Source: a virus
Length of the DNA stretch: 39,521 nt
Direction: 5' to 3' (one strand)
IMG/VR virus record: IMGVR_UViG_3300033143_001263
Span: 1-39,521 of that record
Below are positions 26,029 to 32,944 of the stretch, piece by piece; positions within the stretch are counted from its first letter, which is position 1, and each line of letters starts with the position of its first letter. Both the position numbers and the translations under genes were made by a program. Under the pieces are notes generated by a model. That model was not told the DNA's origin. It worked only from the letters and a program-made list of their open reading frames with translations, and did no database searches.

Positions 26029-28402
26029 CTGTTTTAAATTCTATGTATCTACCATTTATATTTCTACCCTCTTCAAATTCTTTTCCAAATTTAAAAACAG
26101 AATAAGAACGTATCCAACCCCAAAACTTTATTCTTGATATAGTAAATTTAGATTTAGGTGCAAAGTCAGGATGTTCGTTAATAAAGTCATCATACAAGTC
26201 TTGTTTAAATATTCTTGTGTTCGGTTTTAACATCTCATTAGGTTGACTACCATTTATCAATCCACACCATTCAATAAATTCATGACATGTTTCTGCTGAT
26301 AATTTCCTAATTTTTAGATTTACAAATTGACTTTTTAATAAACCTTTATTTAAATATACTTGTAAATTTTGTATCATATAATTATCAAACTGACACCATT
26401 CATTATCATCCCATTCACCAAACATAAGTTTTCCAAATTCTACTAATGGAGTAAATTCTTTAGTGTAGTGTTGTGCGAGTTCCAATTCCCATTTCCTTCT
26501 TTCAAATGAAGAACCTTTTCCTTTAATAGCATAATTTGTAGTTAATGCAACCTTTGGAGATTTAGCAAATGGTATTTTTATTGCATCTTTATTTTTCTTT
26601 TCTAATGTTAAACCTTCAGTAATTACACTAAACAACCTTTCAAAATCAAATGATTTTTTTACATCATCAAAACATAATATCTGTGTGTCAGCTGAAACTA
26701 ATTGATATGCAAATGATCTTTCAAAAGTAAAACTTTTACCATCAATTGTAACTAACTTTTTCATGTGAGATAGTCCATTCATAAACAACCCCTTACCTGT
26801 TCCTCCCTCTGGATTGTCAGATATTACCTCATCATTTAAAATAACAGCAGGACAATAAGATAAGTTTTTCCATCCATGTAATAAGTAACCTATAGTAGAT
26901 TCCATAGAGTCAATACGACTTTGATCTTCACCACAAATATTAGATATAAAAGTTTTGTAATCACATTTGCCTACTTTACACATAGTAAAGTTTCTGTCAA
27001 TAACATGGTCTCTCCAAACGTAACCTCCTAAATCTATATAATCAATTAGAGTTATGTCATTAGGTGTAACTTTAACTGCACAATTCATGTAATATAAATA
27101 TGCAGTTTCCTTTGTGTTTTCAATAAAAAACACATTGATAGAAGAAAGCAATGTAAGAAACTCTTCCCTAAAATATCTTGTCATCTCTGCAAAATAGTTA
27201 TATACAGATAAGTCATCTATAGTCAACAGATAACTTAGAACAAAATCTTTTATTTCTTTTTCTGAAGTGTGATCAATTAAATTGTTAGTGACTCTAACAA
27301 AAACATAATTTTTACTTCCTACAGGATTAAACTTATAAAAACCATTATCCTCTAAAAAGTTTTTAAATAATATGTGTGTTATTTTTACAACTCCTTTGTC
27401 ACTTTTTGTCCAAAACTGATAAACAGCTTGTTCTTCTTCAAGACGAACTATAACATTTTCTATATCTACGACATCAATATTTTCGTCTTCTAATTGACAT
27501 CGTATTTCTTTTTTTGGCACACCACGTCTTAACTGTTGTTTTACTAAATTAACCCTGTCTTCATCCTCATAATATTTTGTGCCAAAGTTTTGTGTGTTTG
27601 CATATGCTGACTGTATTGTTCTTTTAATTTCATTTAGATTAAAATCTTTTGAGTCAAAATTACCCATTACATACTCAGCCAAGTTTTGTGGGACTCCAAA
27701 ATCATTAAAGGCAGCTGCAAGTATGTATACATTATTATTTCTTTCACCATTTTTTAAACCGTATTTTTTTTCCCACCATTTTATAAGTATGTCTACTATT
27801 TTATTTTCATCTGTAATTGGTATAGTAGGTTTGTCTAAATTTTTATTTACCTCAACAAATTCTGTTTCTTCTATTTTTTCCCATACACTTGAATTTTTAT
27901 TTACATATATTAATGGATCATAACTTTCATAGCATACTCGTGATACGTTTTGTGAGGTAGAATCAAAATAGGGAGAGTCTAAAAACTTTTGTAAAGACTT
28001 AAAATATCTTTTGTGGTTTTCAACTATAGGTGGAATTTTGACAAGTGCTTTTAAACCTTTTCCACTTGGTGAAACAAATACACTGTATATATACTTGTTT
28101 TTAGTTAGCTTTTCTTTTTCCTGAAGTAATTCTTTGTTTGTTTTATATCCATCAAAATCTAAACATATTAGACCACTATGTTCAAGTAATGATTTGTCAT
28201 TTCTTTTATTAAACTTACCACTAAAACATATGGCAGGTAATAATTTTTTTAATTCGTTTCTTTTATCTTTATCTTTTTCAGCTCTAATATTTTTTACTGT
28301 CTCAGCTGAGTTTCCTTTTTCAATCCTTTCTAAAGTTACTTCTACCTCTCTGTAAAAAGGTTGATCTGTATTTTTTATGTCCTTAAATATTGTTATTTCC
28401 AT
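26012..28402 (-). CDS. Bifunctional primase-helicase (BT4734/VirE-like N-terminus, PriCT, SF3 helicase)
   Basis: This 796-aa protein is the replicative primase-helicase. The N-terminal part (residues about 50-175) has the BT4734/VirE-N primase-type signature: ICFSGKF, SGLICLDFDGY with D82 and D84, SPSGKGLKALVKI (111-123), and a VSRVCYESYDP segment. A PriCT-like helical part follows (about 200-270, WWEKKYGLKNGERNN). The C-terminal half is an SF3/D5-type ATPase: Walker A GGTGKG at 533-538, Walker B ILCFDDV (575-581), sensor TTNY (621-624) and an arginine-finger candidate at R635/R636. It would prime and unwind phage DNA at the origin. The gene has its own control region (28403-28500) after a terminator, which separates it from the recombination genes. 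Confidence 0.85.
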   Translation of the reverse strand: MEITIFKDIKNTDQPFYREVEVTLERIEKGNSAETVKNIRAEKDKDKRNELKKLLPAICFSGKFNKRNDKSLLEHSGLICLDFDGYKTNKELLQEKEKLTKNKYIYSVFVSPSGKGLKALVKIPPIVENHKRYFKSLQKFLDSPYFDSTSQNVSRVCYESYDPLIYVNKNSSVWEKIEETEFVEVNKNLDKPTIPITDENKIVDILIKWWEKKYGLKNGERNNNVYILAAAFNDFGVPQNLAEYVMGNFDSKDFNLNEIKRTIQSAYANTQNFGTKYYEDEDRVNLVKQQLRRGVPKKEIRCQLEDENIDVVDIENVIVRLEEEQAVYQFWTKSDKGVVKITHILFKNFLEDNGFYKFNPVGSKNYVFVRVTNNLIDHTSEKEIKDFVLSYLLTIDDLSVYNYFAEMTRYFREEFLTLLSSINVFFIENTKETAYLYYMNCAVKVTPNDITLIDYIDLGGYVWRDHVIDRNFTMCKVGKCDYKTFISNICGEDQSRIDSMESTIGYLLHGWKNLSYCPAVILNDEVISDNPEGGTGKGLFMNGLSHMKKLVTIDGKSFTFERSFAYQLVSADTQILCFDDVKKSFDFERLFSVITEGLTLEKKNKDAIKIPFAKSPKVALTTNYAIKGKGSSFERRKWELELAQHYTKEFTPLVEFGKLMFGEWDDNEWCQFDNYMIQNLQVYLNKGLLKSQFVNLKIRKLSAETCHEFIEWCGLINGSQPNEMLKPNTRIFKQDLYDDFINEHPDFAPKSKFTISRIKFWGWIRSYSVFKFGKEFEEGRNINGRYIEFKTDDDEI

Positions 28403-28406
28403 TTAT

Positions 28407-28489
28407 ATTCCAAACTTATTCCAAAGTTATTTTTATATAACTTATTGATTATTATTATATTATATTATTATTTTATATATTCCAGAGTT
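28407..28489 (-). repeat. ATTCCAAA 11-bp repeats and AT-rich tract upstream of primase
   Basis: ATTCCAAACTT (28407-28417) and ATTCCAAAGTT (28418-28428) are in tandem, followed by about 50 bases of almost pure A/T and a third diverged copy, ATTCCAGAGTT (28479-28489). The same layout recurs upstream of groEL at 36942-37038. On the minus strand the two tandem copies read TAACTTTG and TAAGTTTG, which fit the TAnnTTTG promoter motif. They may be promoters for the primase gene, binding sites for an initiator or regulator, or both. Confidence 0.6.
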
Positions 28490-28499
28490 ATAAGTAAAA

Positions 28500-28526
28500 A
28501 AAGAGGGAAAGAAATATCTTTCCCCC
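28500..28526 (-). terminator. Intrinsic terminator between SSB-like gene and primase gene
   Basis: On the minus strand GGGGGAAAGA pairs with TCTTTCCCTC around a TATT loop (28503-28526, one mismatch) and runs into a T tract at 28496-28502. It should end the transcript carrying the recombination genes. Confidence 0.8.
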
Positions 28527-28545
28527 TTTACTAAACACACAACAA

Positions 28546-28806
28546 TTAGAATGGTAAGTCATCCTCTGGAGTAACAACCTCTTTTTTTGCTTCTGGTTTC
28601 CAAGTATCAACAGCAAGATAATGTGTTTTACCATATTGATCTGCACCATTTTGTCTTTTTTGAACGTTAAGATTTATATACTTTTTACCATTTTTACCTG
28701 TTTGAATATGCTCTGCAGGTAAATCAGATAAGCAAACACTAACCGATACGAGGTTACCATCAAACTTTTCTATACCATTACCTACAAAAATTTTTTTATC
28801 ATCCAT
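28546..28806 (-). CDS. Small SSB-like protein with acidic C-terminal tip
   Basis: This 86-aa protein starts at the ATG two bases after the preceding stop; an upstream in-frame ATG at 28827 would overlap the previous gene and is less likely. The body is beta-rich (NLVSVSVCLSDLP, KKYINLNVQKR, KTHYLAVDTWKP). The C-terminus, PEDDLPF, closely resembles the acidic tip of bacterial SSB (DDDIPF), which docks recombination and replication proteins. It is adjacent to the exonuclease and ERF genes and before the primase gene. A single-strand-binding or SSB-mimic role is inferred; the core is shorter than a full OB-fold SSB. Confidence 0.55.
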   Translation of the reverse strand: MDDKKIFVGNGIEKFDGNLVSVSVCLSDLPAEHIQTGKNGKKYINLNVQKRQNGADQYGKTHYLAVDTWKPEAKKEVVTPEDDLPF

Positions 28807-28807
28807 T

Positions 28808-29020
28808 TTAATGTATTTTAATTTCATGTTCCAAAATGTCTAAAACGTCAGCCATAAGCTTTTGCTTATCCTGTTCGCTTTTCATAGTAGTTGGAACTTC
28901 TACTATAAAGATTTCTCGTTTCCAAGAGAGCTTTGAAAGATAGTGTTTTATTATCTTTAAAACAACCTTTAAAACAAAAAATATTTTTCTATGCCAAATA
29001 ATGTTTCTATAGTGTTTCAT
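28808..29020 (-). CDS. Small basic hypothetical protein, 70 aa
   Basis: I do not recognise it. The start chosen (MKHYRN) overlaps the exonuclease stop by 14 bases; an ATG three codons earlier is also possible. The first half is basic with many Ile, Leu and Trp residues (HRKIFFVLKVVLKIIKHYL), and the C-terminal half is a helix with LMADVLDILEHEIKI. Its place between exonuclease and SSB-like genes suggests a recombination or replication accessory role. Confidence 0.5.
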   Translation of the reverse strand: MKHYRNIIWHRKIFFVLKVVLKIIKHYLSKLSWKREIFIVEVPTTMKSEQDKQKLMADVLDILEHEIKIH

Positions 29021-29753
29021 AATGAACATATTGGTTTATGTCTTCAGTAGCATCATCGCTAAAGAATCTGTTATAAATATGAACAGCATCCTCTACCTTT
29101 TCTTTACCCCTTTCTAAAAAATCAGGAGATGGCTCATAAATTCCTAAGTCTAATGTATTTTTATCTATTACATAAAACACTAAAGGTTTGCCAAAGAGTT
29201 CTTGGTATATGTAAGCTTGACTATCATAATTATATTTTCTTGCAGAAAATTTAAACTTATTTATATCAGATGTGGTTTTGATATCTATCAATTGATCTGT
29301 ACATACAATATCTGCTTTACCTTTCCACTGTAATCCATACAACTCTTTCACCATAGGAACTTCATACATATTATCTATGTCATATATATATTTACTCATA
29401 TGCTTGTTAGATCTCATTACTTTTACAACATTAGATAGATGCTGAACTTCTTTAACAAGAAGATAAATTTCTTTATCATTTTGTTCAACATACTCTTTAT
29501 ATGTTTTAGTATTTCTACTTTGTAAATTTAATACAGTAAAGTCCTTTAATTTTTCAGGTTCTAACATAGCTGTATGAAAGTATCTACCTTCAAGCATTGC
29601 CTTAGTTTCTTGTTGAGGTTTTCTAAATTGTTTTGGGTTATTTAACAAAGTGTTGATGTCAGAATTAGACAACCACTGTTTGCCATATTCACCATAATAT
29701 TTAGTGTCATCTTTAAGGTTGTTTACAACCTCTACTAATTTATGCAAATCCAT
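29007..29753 (-). CDS. PD-(D/E)XK exonuclease, RecE/Exo VIII-like
   Basis: This 248-aa protein has the typical RecE/YqaJ-related plan: an N-terminal WLSNSDINTLLNNPKQF (residues 27-43), G56-x3-H60 in EGRYFHTAML, D148 in WKGKADIV, and the D157-x-K159 pair in LIDIKTT, followed by Q179 in YDSQAYIY. These form the metal-dependent nuclease site. It would resect phage DNA ends to yield single strands for annealing. The gene starts within the stop of the ERF gene (TAATG at 29753), showing tight coupling of an exonuclease-annealase pair. Confidence 0.85.
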   Translation of the reverse strand: MDLHKLVEVVNNLKDDTKYYGEYGKQWLSNSDINTLLNNPKQFRKPQQETKAMLEGRYFHTAMLEPEKLKDFTVLNLQSRNTKTYKEYVEQNDKEIYLLVKEVQHLSNVVKVMRSNKHMSKYIYDIDNMYEVPMVKELYGLQWKGKADIVCTDQLIDIKTTSDINKFKFSARKYNYDSQAYIYQELFGKPLVFYVIDKNTLDLGIYEPSPDFLERGKEKVEDAVHIYNRFFSDDATEDINQYVHYETL

Positions 29754-30328
29754 TATATATGTTTTGAAAGTTCTTTTTTAGTCTTTGCAGAAACTTTAAA
29801 CCTTTGTTGTACATGCTCAACAATAACAGGAAGACCTAATGCTTTTATTTTAGGATCGGCAATGTATGATAAAACATTTTTCCAATCTTCACCACCAACT
29901 TCTAACTCTACTTTAGTGTTTGTAACAGGTTTTTTCTTTACTTCAGGTTTTACAGTATCGTATATATTAGCATCTGTATCTTTATCTGTTATTATACCAA
30001 GCATAGAACTTAAAGAATACCTTCTGTAATAAGTTATTCCTGCTCCTGCTGATTGATGTTTATTCATTCCCTTTTGATCACAGTCAGGTATATTAGCATG
30101 GCTTTCAATAGTCTCTCCTGTTAGTGTGTGAAATAATATAGTTGTTAGTCCATCTCCCTGAACTAACTGAGTAAAACCTAAATTATGTTTTTTTAATAAA
30201 GGATTTATTTGTGCTATCATATGCTCAAGTCTAATATACTTGTATCCATATCCATCTGTTCCTTTTAAGAGTACAGGAACTTCTTGCTGAAAATCAGCCA
30301 AAGCTTTATAAATGTTTTTCTTTTCCAT
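29753..30328 (-). CDS. erf: ERF-family single-strand annealing protein
   Basis: This 191-aa protein matches the ERF superfamily of phage recombination mediators. Evidence is the N-terminal helix pattern (IYKALADFQQEVP), YGYKYIRLEHMI (about residues 27-38), the long LLKKHNLGFTQLV segment, and above all AGAGITYYRRYSLSSMLGI followed by TDKDTDAN, the family hallmark around residues 93-120. It anneals complementary single strands produced by the adjacent exonuclease, giving a Red-like recombination system. The remaining C-terminus is a variable linker and a basic helix. Named after P22 erf by family only. Confidence 0.85.
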   Translation of the reverse strand: MEKKNIYKALADFQQEVPVLLKGTDGYGYKYIRLEHMIAQINPLLKKHNLGFTQLVQGDGLTTILFHTLTGETIESHANIPDCDQKGMNKHQSAGAGITYYRRYSLSSMLGIITDKDTDANIYDTVKPEVKKKPVTNTKVELEVGGEDWKNVLSYIADPKIKALGLPVIVEHVQQRFKVSAKTKKELSKHI

Positions 30329-30339
30329 GTGATTTTATT

Positions 30340-30726
30340 TTAATTAATTAATTTGTTTGTGTGATAAGCATATTTTTTCATTATAATCTCTCGTTTATTT
30401 TTTAGATTCTTAATAAACTTATCGTTTTTACGAGTGTTTACTTCTGTTTTCATTTTATCCTGAATGATGTTTAGTTTTCTTTTGCAGTTTTCTAATGCTA
30501 ATAGTCTGCAACCTTTTTCCCAACCATTCTCATAAAATATATTGTATTCATTATCAGTAAGTTCTTGATAGTAATCTCCATTTTTAGAACAGTTAAGAAT
30601 TTCTAATTTGCTTGGATATTTACTAATCTTAACTCCTACATTAATCATGCTCATACCTCCATTTCTTTTGTACTGTATGGTTTGATCTTGAAGTGCTTGA
30701 TTAAATATATCGTCTTTACTATACAT
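30340..30726 (-). CDS. Hypothetical protein, 128 aa
   Basis: I do not recognise this basic protein. The N-terminal half has mixed composition (NGGMSMINVGVKISKYPSKLEI) and a DNEYNIFYENGWEKGCRLLALENC segment. The C-terminal third is a Lys/Asn-rich helix (KMKTEVNTRKNDKFIKNLKNKRE) of possible nucleic-acid-binding character. Its start overlaps the DnaA-like gene by 8 bases. Confidence 0.5.
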   Translation of the reverse strand: MYSKDDIFNQALQDQTIQYKRNGGMSMINVGVKISKYPSKLEILNCSKNGDYYQELTDNEYNIFYENGWEKGCRLLALENCKRKLNIIQDKMKTEVNTRKNDKFIKNLKNKREIIMKKYAYHTNKLIN

Positions 30727-31012
30727 TAGATATTTTTTTAACGAACTCTTGATAGTCTTTGTCTTGATCTACTAATTTTTTAGCTTTTTCTACACCATTC
30801 ATTATAGTATTATGTTGTACAGGTAATCCATTTTTTTCCATAAACCTTCTTATACTACTAATTTTAATTGGCCTTTCATATGCTAAATAATAAAGCATTT
30901 GTCTTGCTTCAGGTCTTGGTGAAACACGTGATTTTGAAAACATGTCCTCCAATGATATATAAAATTGTTCAGCTACTAATTCAGCGTATGTATCAAATAT
31001 TTCTTTTTTCAT
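30719..31012 (-). CDS. Stand-alone DnaA domain IV-like DNA-binding protein
   Basis: This 97-aa protein aligns over its whole length with the C-terminal DNA-binding domain of DnaA. VAEQFYISLEDMFSKSR corresponds to the VAEYYxIxxxDLLSKxR segment, PEARQMLYYLAYE to the ARPRQMAMxLAxE helix, and QHNTIMNGVEKAKKLVDQD to the DHTTVLHAxRKIExL signature. The core His and Thr are kept, while the first Asp is Gln. The AAA+ and domain I parts of DnaA are absent. It could bind DnaA-box-like sites to regulate transcription, start phage replication or compete with host DnaA. The gene is in the recombination/replication operon. Confidence 0.75.
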   Translation of the reverse strand: MKKEIFDTYAELVAEQFYISLEDMFSKSRVSPRPEARQMLYYLAYERPIKISSIRRFMEKNGLPVQHNTIMNGVEKAKKLVDQDKDYQEFVKKISNV

Positions 31013-31028
31013 TTTACTTATTTTTTTA

Positions 31029-31286
31029 TTATAAAATCATCTTGTTCAGCTTGTCTTCTTTTTTTAAATTTTTTATTTCATACTGTAGATGGTGTATTGC
31101 TTTTTCTAAATCTTCAATATGCTTCTCTGTTAGTGTCATACCTTCTTCTTCTTTTTTACCTGCTCTTAAAAGGTAAGTAACAGCATTTCCTACATTGTAT
31201 GAGCAGGAAAACCCATACACAACTTGCTCGGCTTCATACCCGTTTTTTCCTATATAATAATTTGGTTTTTTTCTTATTTCTTTCAT
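31029..31286 (-). CDS. DUF3310 family protein
   Basis: This 85-aa protein fits DUF3310 (also annotated as nucleotide-kinase-like in phages). It shows YYIGKNGYEAEQVVYGF, then NVGNAVTYLLRAGKKEE, corresponding to the GNvxKYixRaGkK core, and a final EDLEKAIHHLQYEIKNL helix. The biochemical role is not established; the family is frequent in early and replication regions of phages. It overlaps the gene upstream by 53 bases, so a slightly later start cannot be excluded. Confidence 0.75.
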   Translation of the reverse strand: MKEIRKKPNYYIGKNGYEAEQVVYGFSCSYNVGNAVTYLLRAGKKEEEGMTLTEKHIEDLEKAIHHLQYEIKNLKKEDKLNKMIL

Positions 31287-31548
31287 ATCTATTTATAAAT
31301 TCTTCGGTTAATGTTTTATTTAATTTATATTTACTCATATCATTTTTTACAATGATCTTTTCAGGTATTGGTAATGCGTATTTACACGCAGAAACAAATC
31401 TACCTTTTATTTCTATTTTATCAGTCTCTTTAAAGAAATTATTCATTTCAATAGTGTCTAATCTATGTGCTTTATTATAGTTCCTCAAGTGTTGTTCGGA
31501 CCTGACTTGGTCCACTAAATATTGTGCTAATCTTTTCATTTTATTCAA
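31234..31548 (-). CDS. Small basic hypothetical protein, 104 aa
   Basis: I do not recognise this Lys/Arg/Asn-rich protein (VDQVRSEQHLRNYNKAHRL; C-terminal RYERNKKKTKLLYRKKR). It is the first gene of the recombination operon after a structured leader (31549-31727). The basic nature suggests nucleic-acid contact, but no motif is seen. Its start is preceded by an AT-rich leader without Shine-Dalgarno. Confidence 0.5.
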   Translation of the reverse strand: MNKMKRLAQYLVDQVRSEQHLRNYNKAHRLDTIEMNNFFKETDKIEIKGRFVSACKYALPIPEKIIVKNDMSKYKLNKTLTEEFINRYERNKKKTKLLYRKKRV

Positions 31549-31727
31549 TTAAATTTTTAGGAGGTAGATAAGAGTATTAACTTGTTTGGGCATTATTGCC
31601 TTTATACCTACCTCCCTAAATACAACAAGTCAAACATTTAATATTAAGGTATCTTACACCTATAAAATTATGGGATTATTCCCGACTTGTTATTTTGTTT
31701 TGTAATTATTTAACTGATGAATTTCTT
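31549..31727 (-). ncRNA. Candidate structured, switch-like leader of the recombination operon
   Basis: This gene-free gap precedes the gene at 31548. One stem pairs 31560-31567 with 31608-31615 (8 bp) around a GGCA-TTAT-TGCC hairpin (31589-31600). A second pairs 31624-31631 with 31684-31691 (8 bp) and encloses AGGT/ACCT and GGGA-TTAT-TCCC (31672-31683). The strand at 31624-31630 is also complementary to 31580-31586, so two pairings exclude each other. This looks like an attenuator or a regulated leader. It is based on visual pairing only. Confidence 0.45.
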
Positions 31728-31907
31728 TCATCTTGTGCAGAATTGTATTACATTCTCCTTAATTTGTGGGGTCTGATCTTTAATTTTTTTATCTAAACTT
31801 TTAGATCTCATTTTTTCATACGTCTCTGCAACATATTTTACCCAAGATTTATAGTCTAATGGCTCGTATTTATACTTACCAAGTTTTGCCTTATATTCTC
31901 TATTCAT
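31728..31907 (-). CDS. Small basic protein, 59 aa
   Basis: An open frame runs from ATG at 31905-31907 to a stop at 31728-31730. The protein (MNREYKAKLGKYKYEPLDYK..., then WVKYVAETYEKMR, and a Lys-rich helix) has the Lys/Glu/Tyr composition and A/T-rich codons of its neighbours. It fills the space between two structured segments. No family was recognised; a small DNA- or protein-binding early protein is possible. Confidence 0.5.
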   Translation of the reverse strand: MNREYKAKLGKYKYEPLDYKSWVKYVAETYEKMRSKSLDKKIKDQTPQIKENVIQFCTR

Positions 31908-31921
31908 AATTTTTATATTAG

Positions 31922-32030
31922 TTAAAAAAAAAGTTGGCTTTGTTTATCCCTTCTATCCACAGGTTGCCCTGCTCAGTGGTTCTGGTATAACTTAGTTTAT
32001 GTACTCAGATTTAATCATAAATACCAACTT
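31922..32030 (-). ncRNA. Candidate three-way-junction RNA
   Basis: On the minus strand AAGTTGG (32030-32024) pairs with CCAACTT (31937-31931), followed by a 9-T run. Inside are a hairpin CCA-(CTGAG)-CAGG-GCAA-CCTG-TGG (31957-31979) with a GNRA tetraloop and a stem TTTATG/CATAAA (31996-32001 with 32016-32021). The tetraloop and U tract favour the minus strand. The sequence CTATCCACA (31953-31961), one mismatch from a DnaA box, lies inside. Could be a small RNA, a leader of the 59-aa gene, or a replication or protein-binding site. Confidence 0.4.
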
Positions 32031-32065
32031 AAAATGAAAACAATTGCTTCAAAAATACATAATAA

Positions 32066-32722
32066 TTAGTTAACAACCAAATCAATATGTAAATAATTGT
32101 CTTTTACTTCAAAACTATAGCTGTCACCTCTAACCATTCCAGATTCGTAATTGAACTTCATATAGTCAATAACTTCATTTGGAATTCTAAAAGAAGAATC
32201 AACAGCATAATCATTTATGTCTTTTGTCATTCCTTCAATGTCAAAATATTTCCTAATTAAATTATTTGCGTTTTCTTTAATTAAGTCGTGTGTTTCTTTG
32301 TTGACAAATTGAGGAACTAATGTGTCTATGTCAGTGATGACAGCATGGATGTCTTCATCAAAAGGTTTTACAGCCAGAACTTGTGTGTTTCTACCATCTG
32401 TCAGAATTATAGAATTATCTGTCGTATAATAAAAATGTGTGTATGGTATATTTTTTAAACGATGTGCTACAGTTCTGTTACCGATTAACTCTGGTGTACA
32501 CTCTTCTGGTTTTACTTCTAAAAAATTTAGATCTTTTGAATATTGTTTCCAAAAATATAAGTCTTGACCTTTTTTCCATTCTCTTAGTTTTGAATGTATA
32601 AGAGCTTGTTCACTGTGGGTATAACCTACACCAACTTTTGTTGTAGGGTATCTATATTTTTCTATTACACCATAACTTGAGCTTTGCGAATCACATGATA
32701 TAGTGGCTATAAATTTTTTCAT
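32066..32722 (-). CDS. Hypothetical early protein, 218 aa
   Basis: I do not recognise a family. I chose the start at 32722 (MKKFIATIS), which overlaps the stop of a 41-aa ORF in an ATGA junction; the frame stays open for 20 more codons upstream, but these lie inside the small ORF. The protein is alpha/beta, with SCDSQSSSYGVIEKYRYPTT near the start, a WKKGQDLYFWKQYSKDLNFLEV middle part and a C-terminus ending in YSFEVKDNYLHIDLVVN. No membrane segment or enzyme motif is evident. It is the last gene of an early unit that begins after the operator-like repeats. Confidence 0.55.
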   Translation of the reverse strand: MKKFIATISCDSQSSSYGVIEKYRYPTTKVGVGYTHSEQALIHSKLREWKKGQDLYFWKQYSKDLNFLEVKPEECTPELIGNRTVAHRLKNIPYTHFYYTTDNSIILTDGRNTQVLAVKPFDEDIHAVITDIDTLVPQFVNKETHDLIKENANNLIRKYFDIEGMTKDINDYAVDSSFRIPNEVIDYMKFNYESGMVRGDSYSFEVKDNYLHIDLVVN

Positions 32723-32844
32723 ATTATATATTCTTTTATATTGTCTTTTATAAGTTTTCTTTTTACTTCTTGTAATGTCCACTTATAACCATCCTCCTCA
32801 AAGAATTCTTTGTAGAATTGTAAAAATTTTAATGTGTATTTCAT
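32719..32844 (-). CDS. Tiny ORF, 41 aa, ATGA-coupled to the next gene
   Basis: ATG at 32842-32844 starts a 41-aa frame (MKYTLKFLQFYKEFF, EEDGYKWTLQEVKRK, LIKDNIKEYII). Its TGA overlaps the next ATG (ATGA). A candidate -7 element, TAAATTTG (32849-32856, minus), stands only 4 bases before this ATG, so the message may be leaderless. The regular amphipathic composition and the coupling favour a real small protein. Function is unknown. Confidence 0.45.
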   Translation of the reverse strand: MKYTLKFLQFYKEFFEEDGYKWTLQEVKRKLIKDNIKEYII

Positions 32845-32848
32845 ATTA

Positions 32849-32856
32849 CAAATTTA
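32849..32856 (-). promoter_or_regulatory. Candidate -7 promoter element of the 32844-32066 unit
   Basis: The minus strand reads TAAATTTG, fitting TAnnTTTG, 4 bases before an ATG. Upstream are an 18-bp shared element (32883-32900) and 20-bp-spaced repeats (32945-32978). Confidence 0.45.
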
Positions 32857-32882
32857 ATTAATATTAGTCGTAAGTCTATTAG

Positions 32883-32900
32883 TTAATAATTTCTACAAAA
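32883..32900 (-). promoter_or_regulatory. 18-bp element shared by two early promoter regions, copy 1
   Basis: TTAATAATTTCTACAAAA occurs here and, identically, at 36136-36153. Both copies lie a few tens of bases upstream of the first gene of a minus-strand early unit. Read on the minus strand it begins TTTTGTAG, so it could contain a -33 TTTG element, with TAGACTTAC 18 bases after the TTTTG here and TAATCTTAC 21 bases after it at the other copy. Confidence 0.5.
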
Positions 32901-32944
32901 ATAAATAAAAAAAACTTAATAAACAAATATATTTAGATCTTTTT

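Noticed and set aside
28407-28489. CRISPR-like array
   Set aside because: The repeats are only 11 bp, with no spacers between tandem copies and no cas genes.
32722-32782. 20-codon upstream extension of the 218-aa early protein
   Set aside because: The extension lies within the 41-aa ORF in another frame, while the ATGA overlap at 32719-32722 gives a coupled start.
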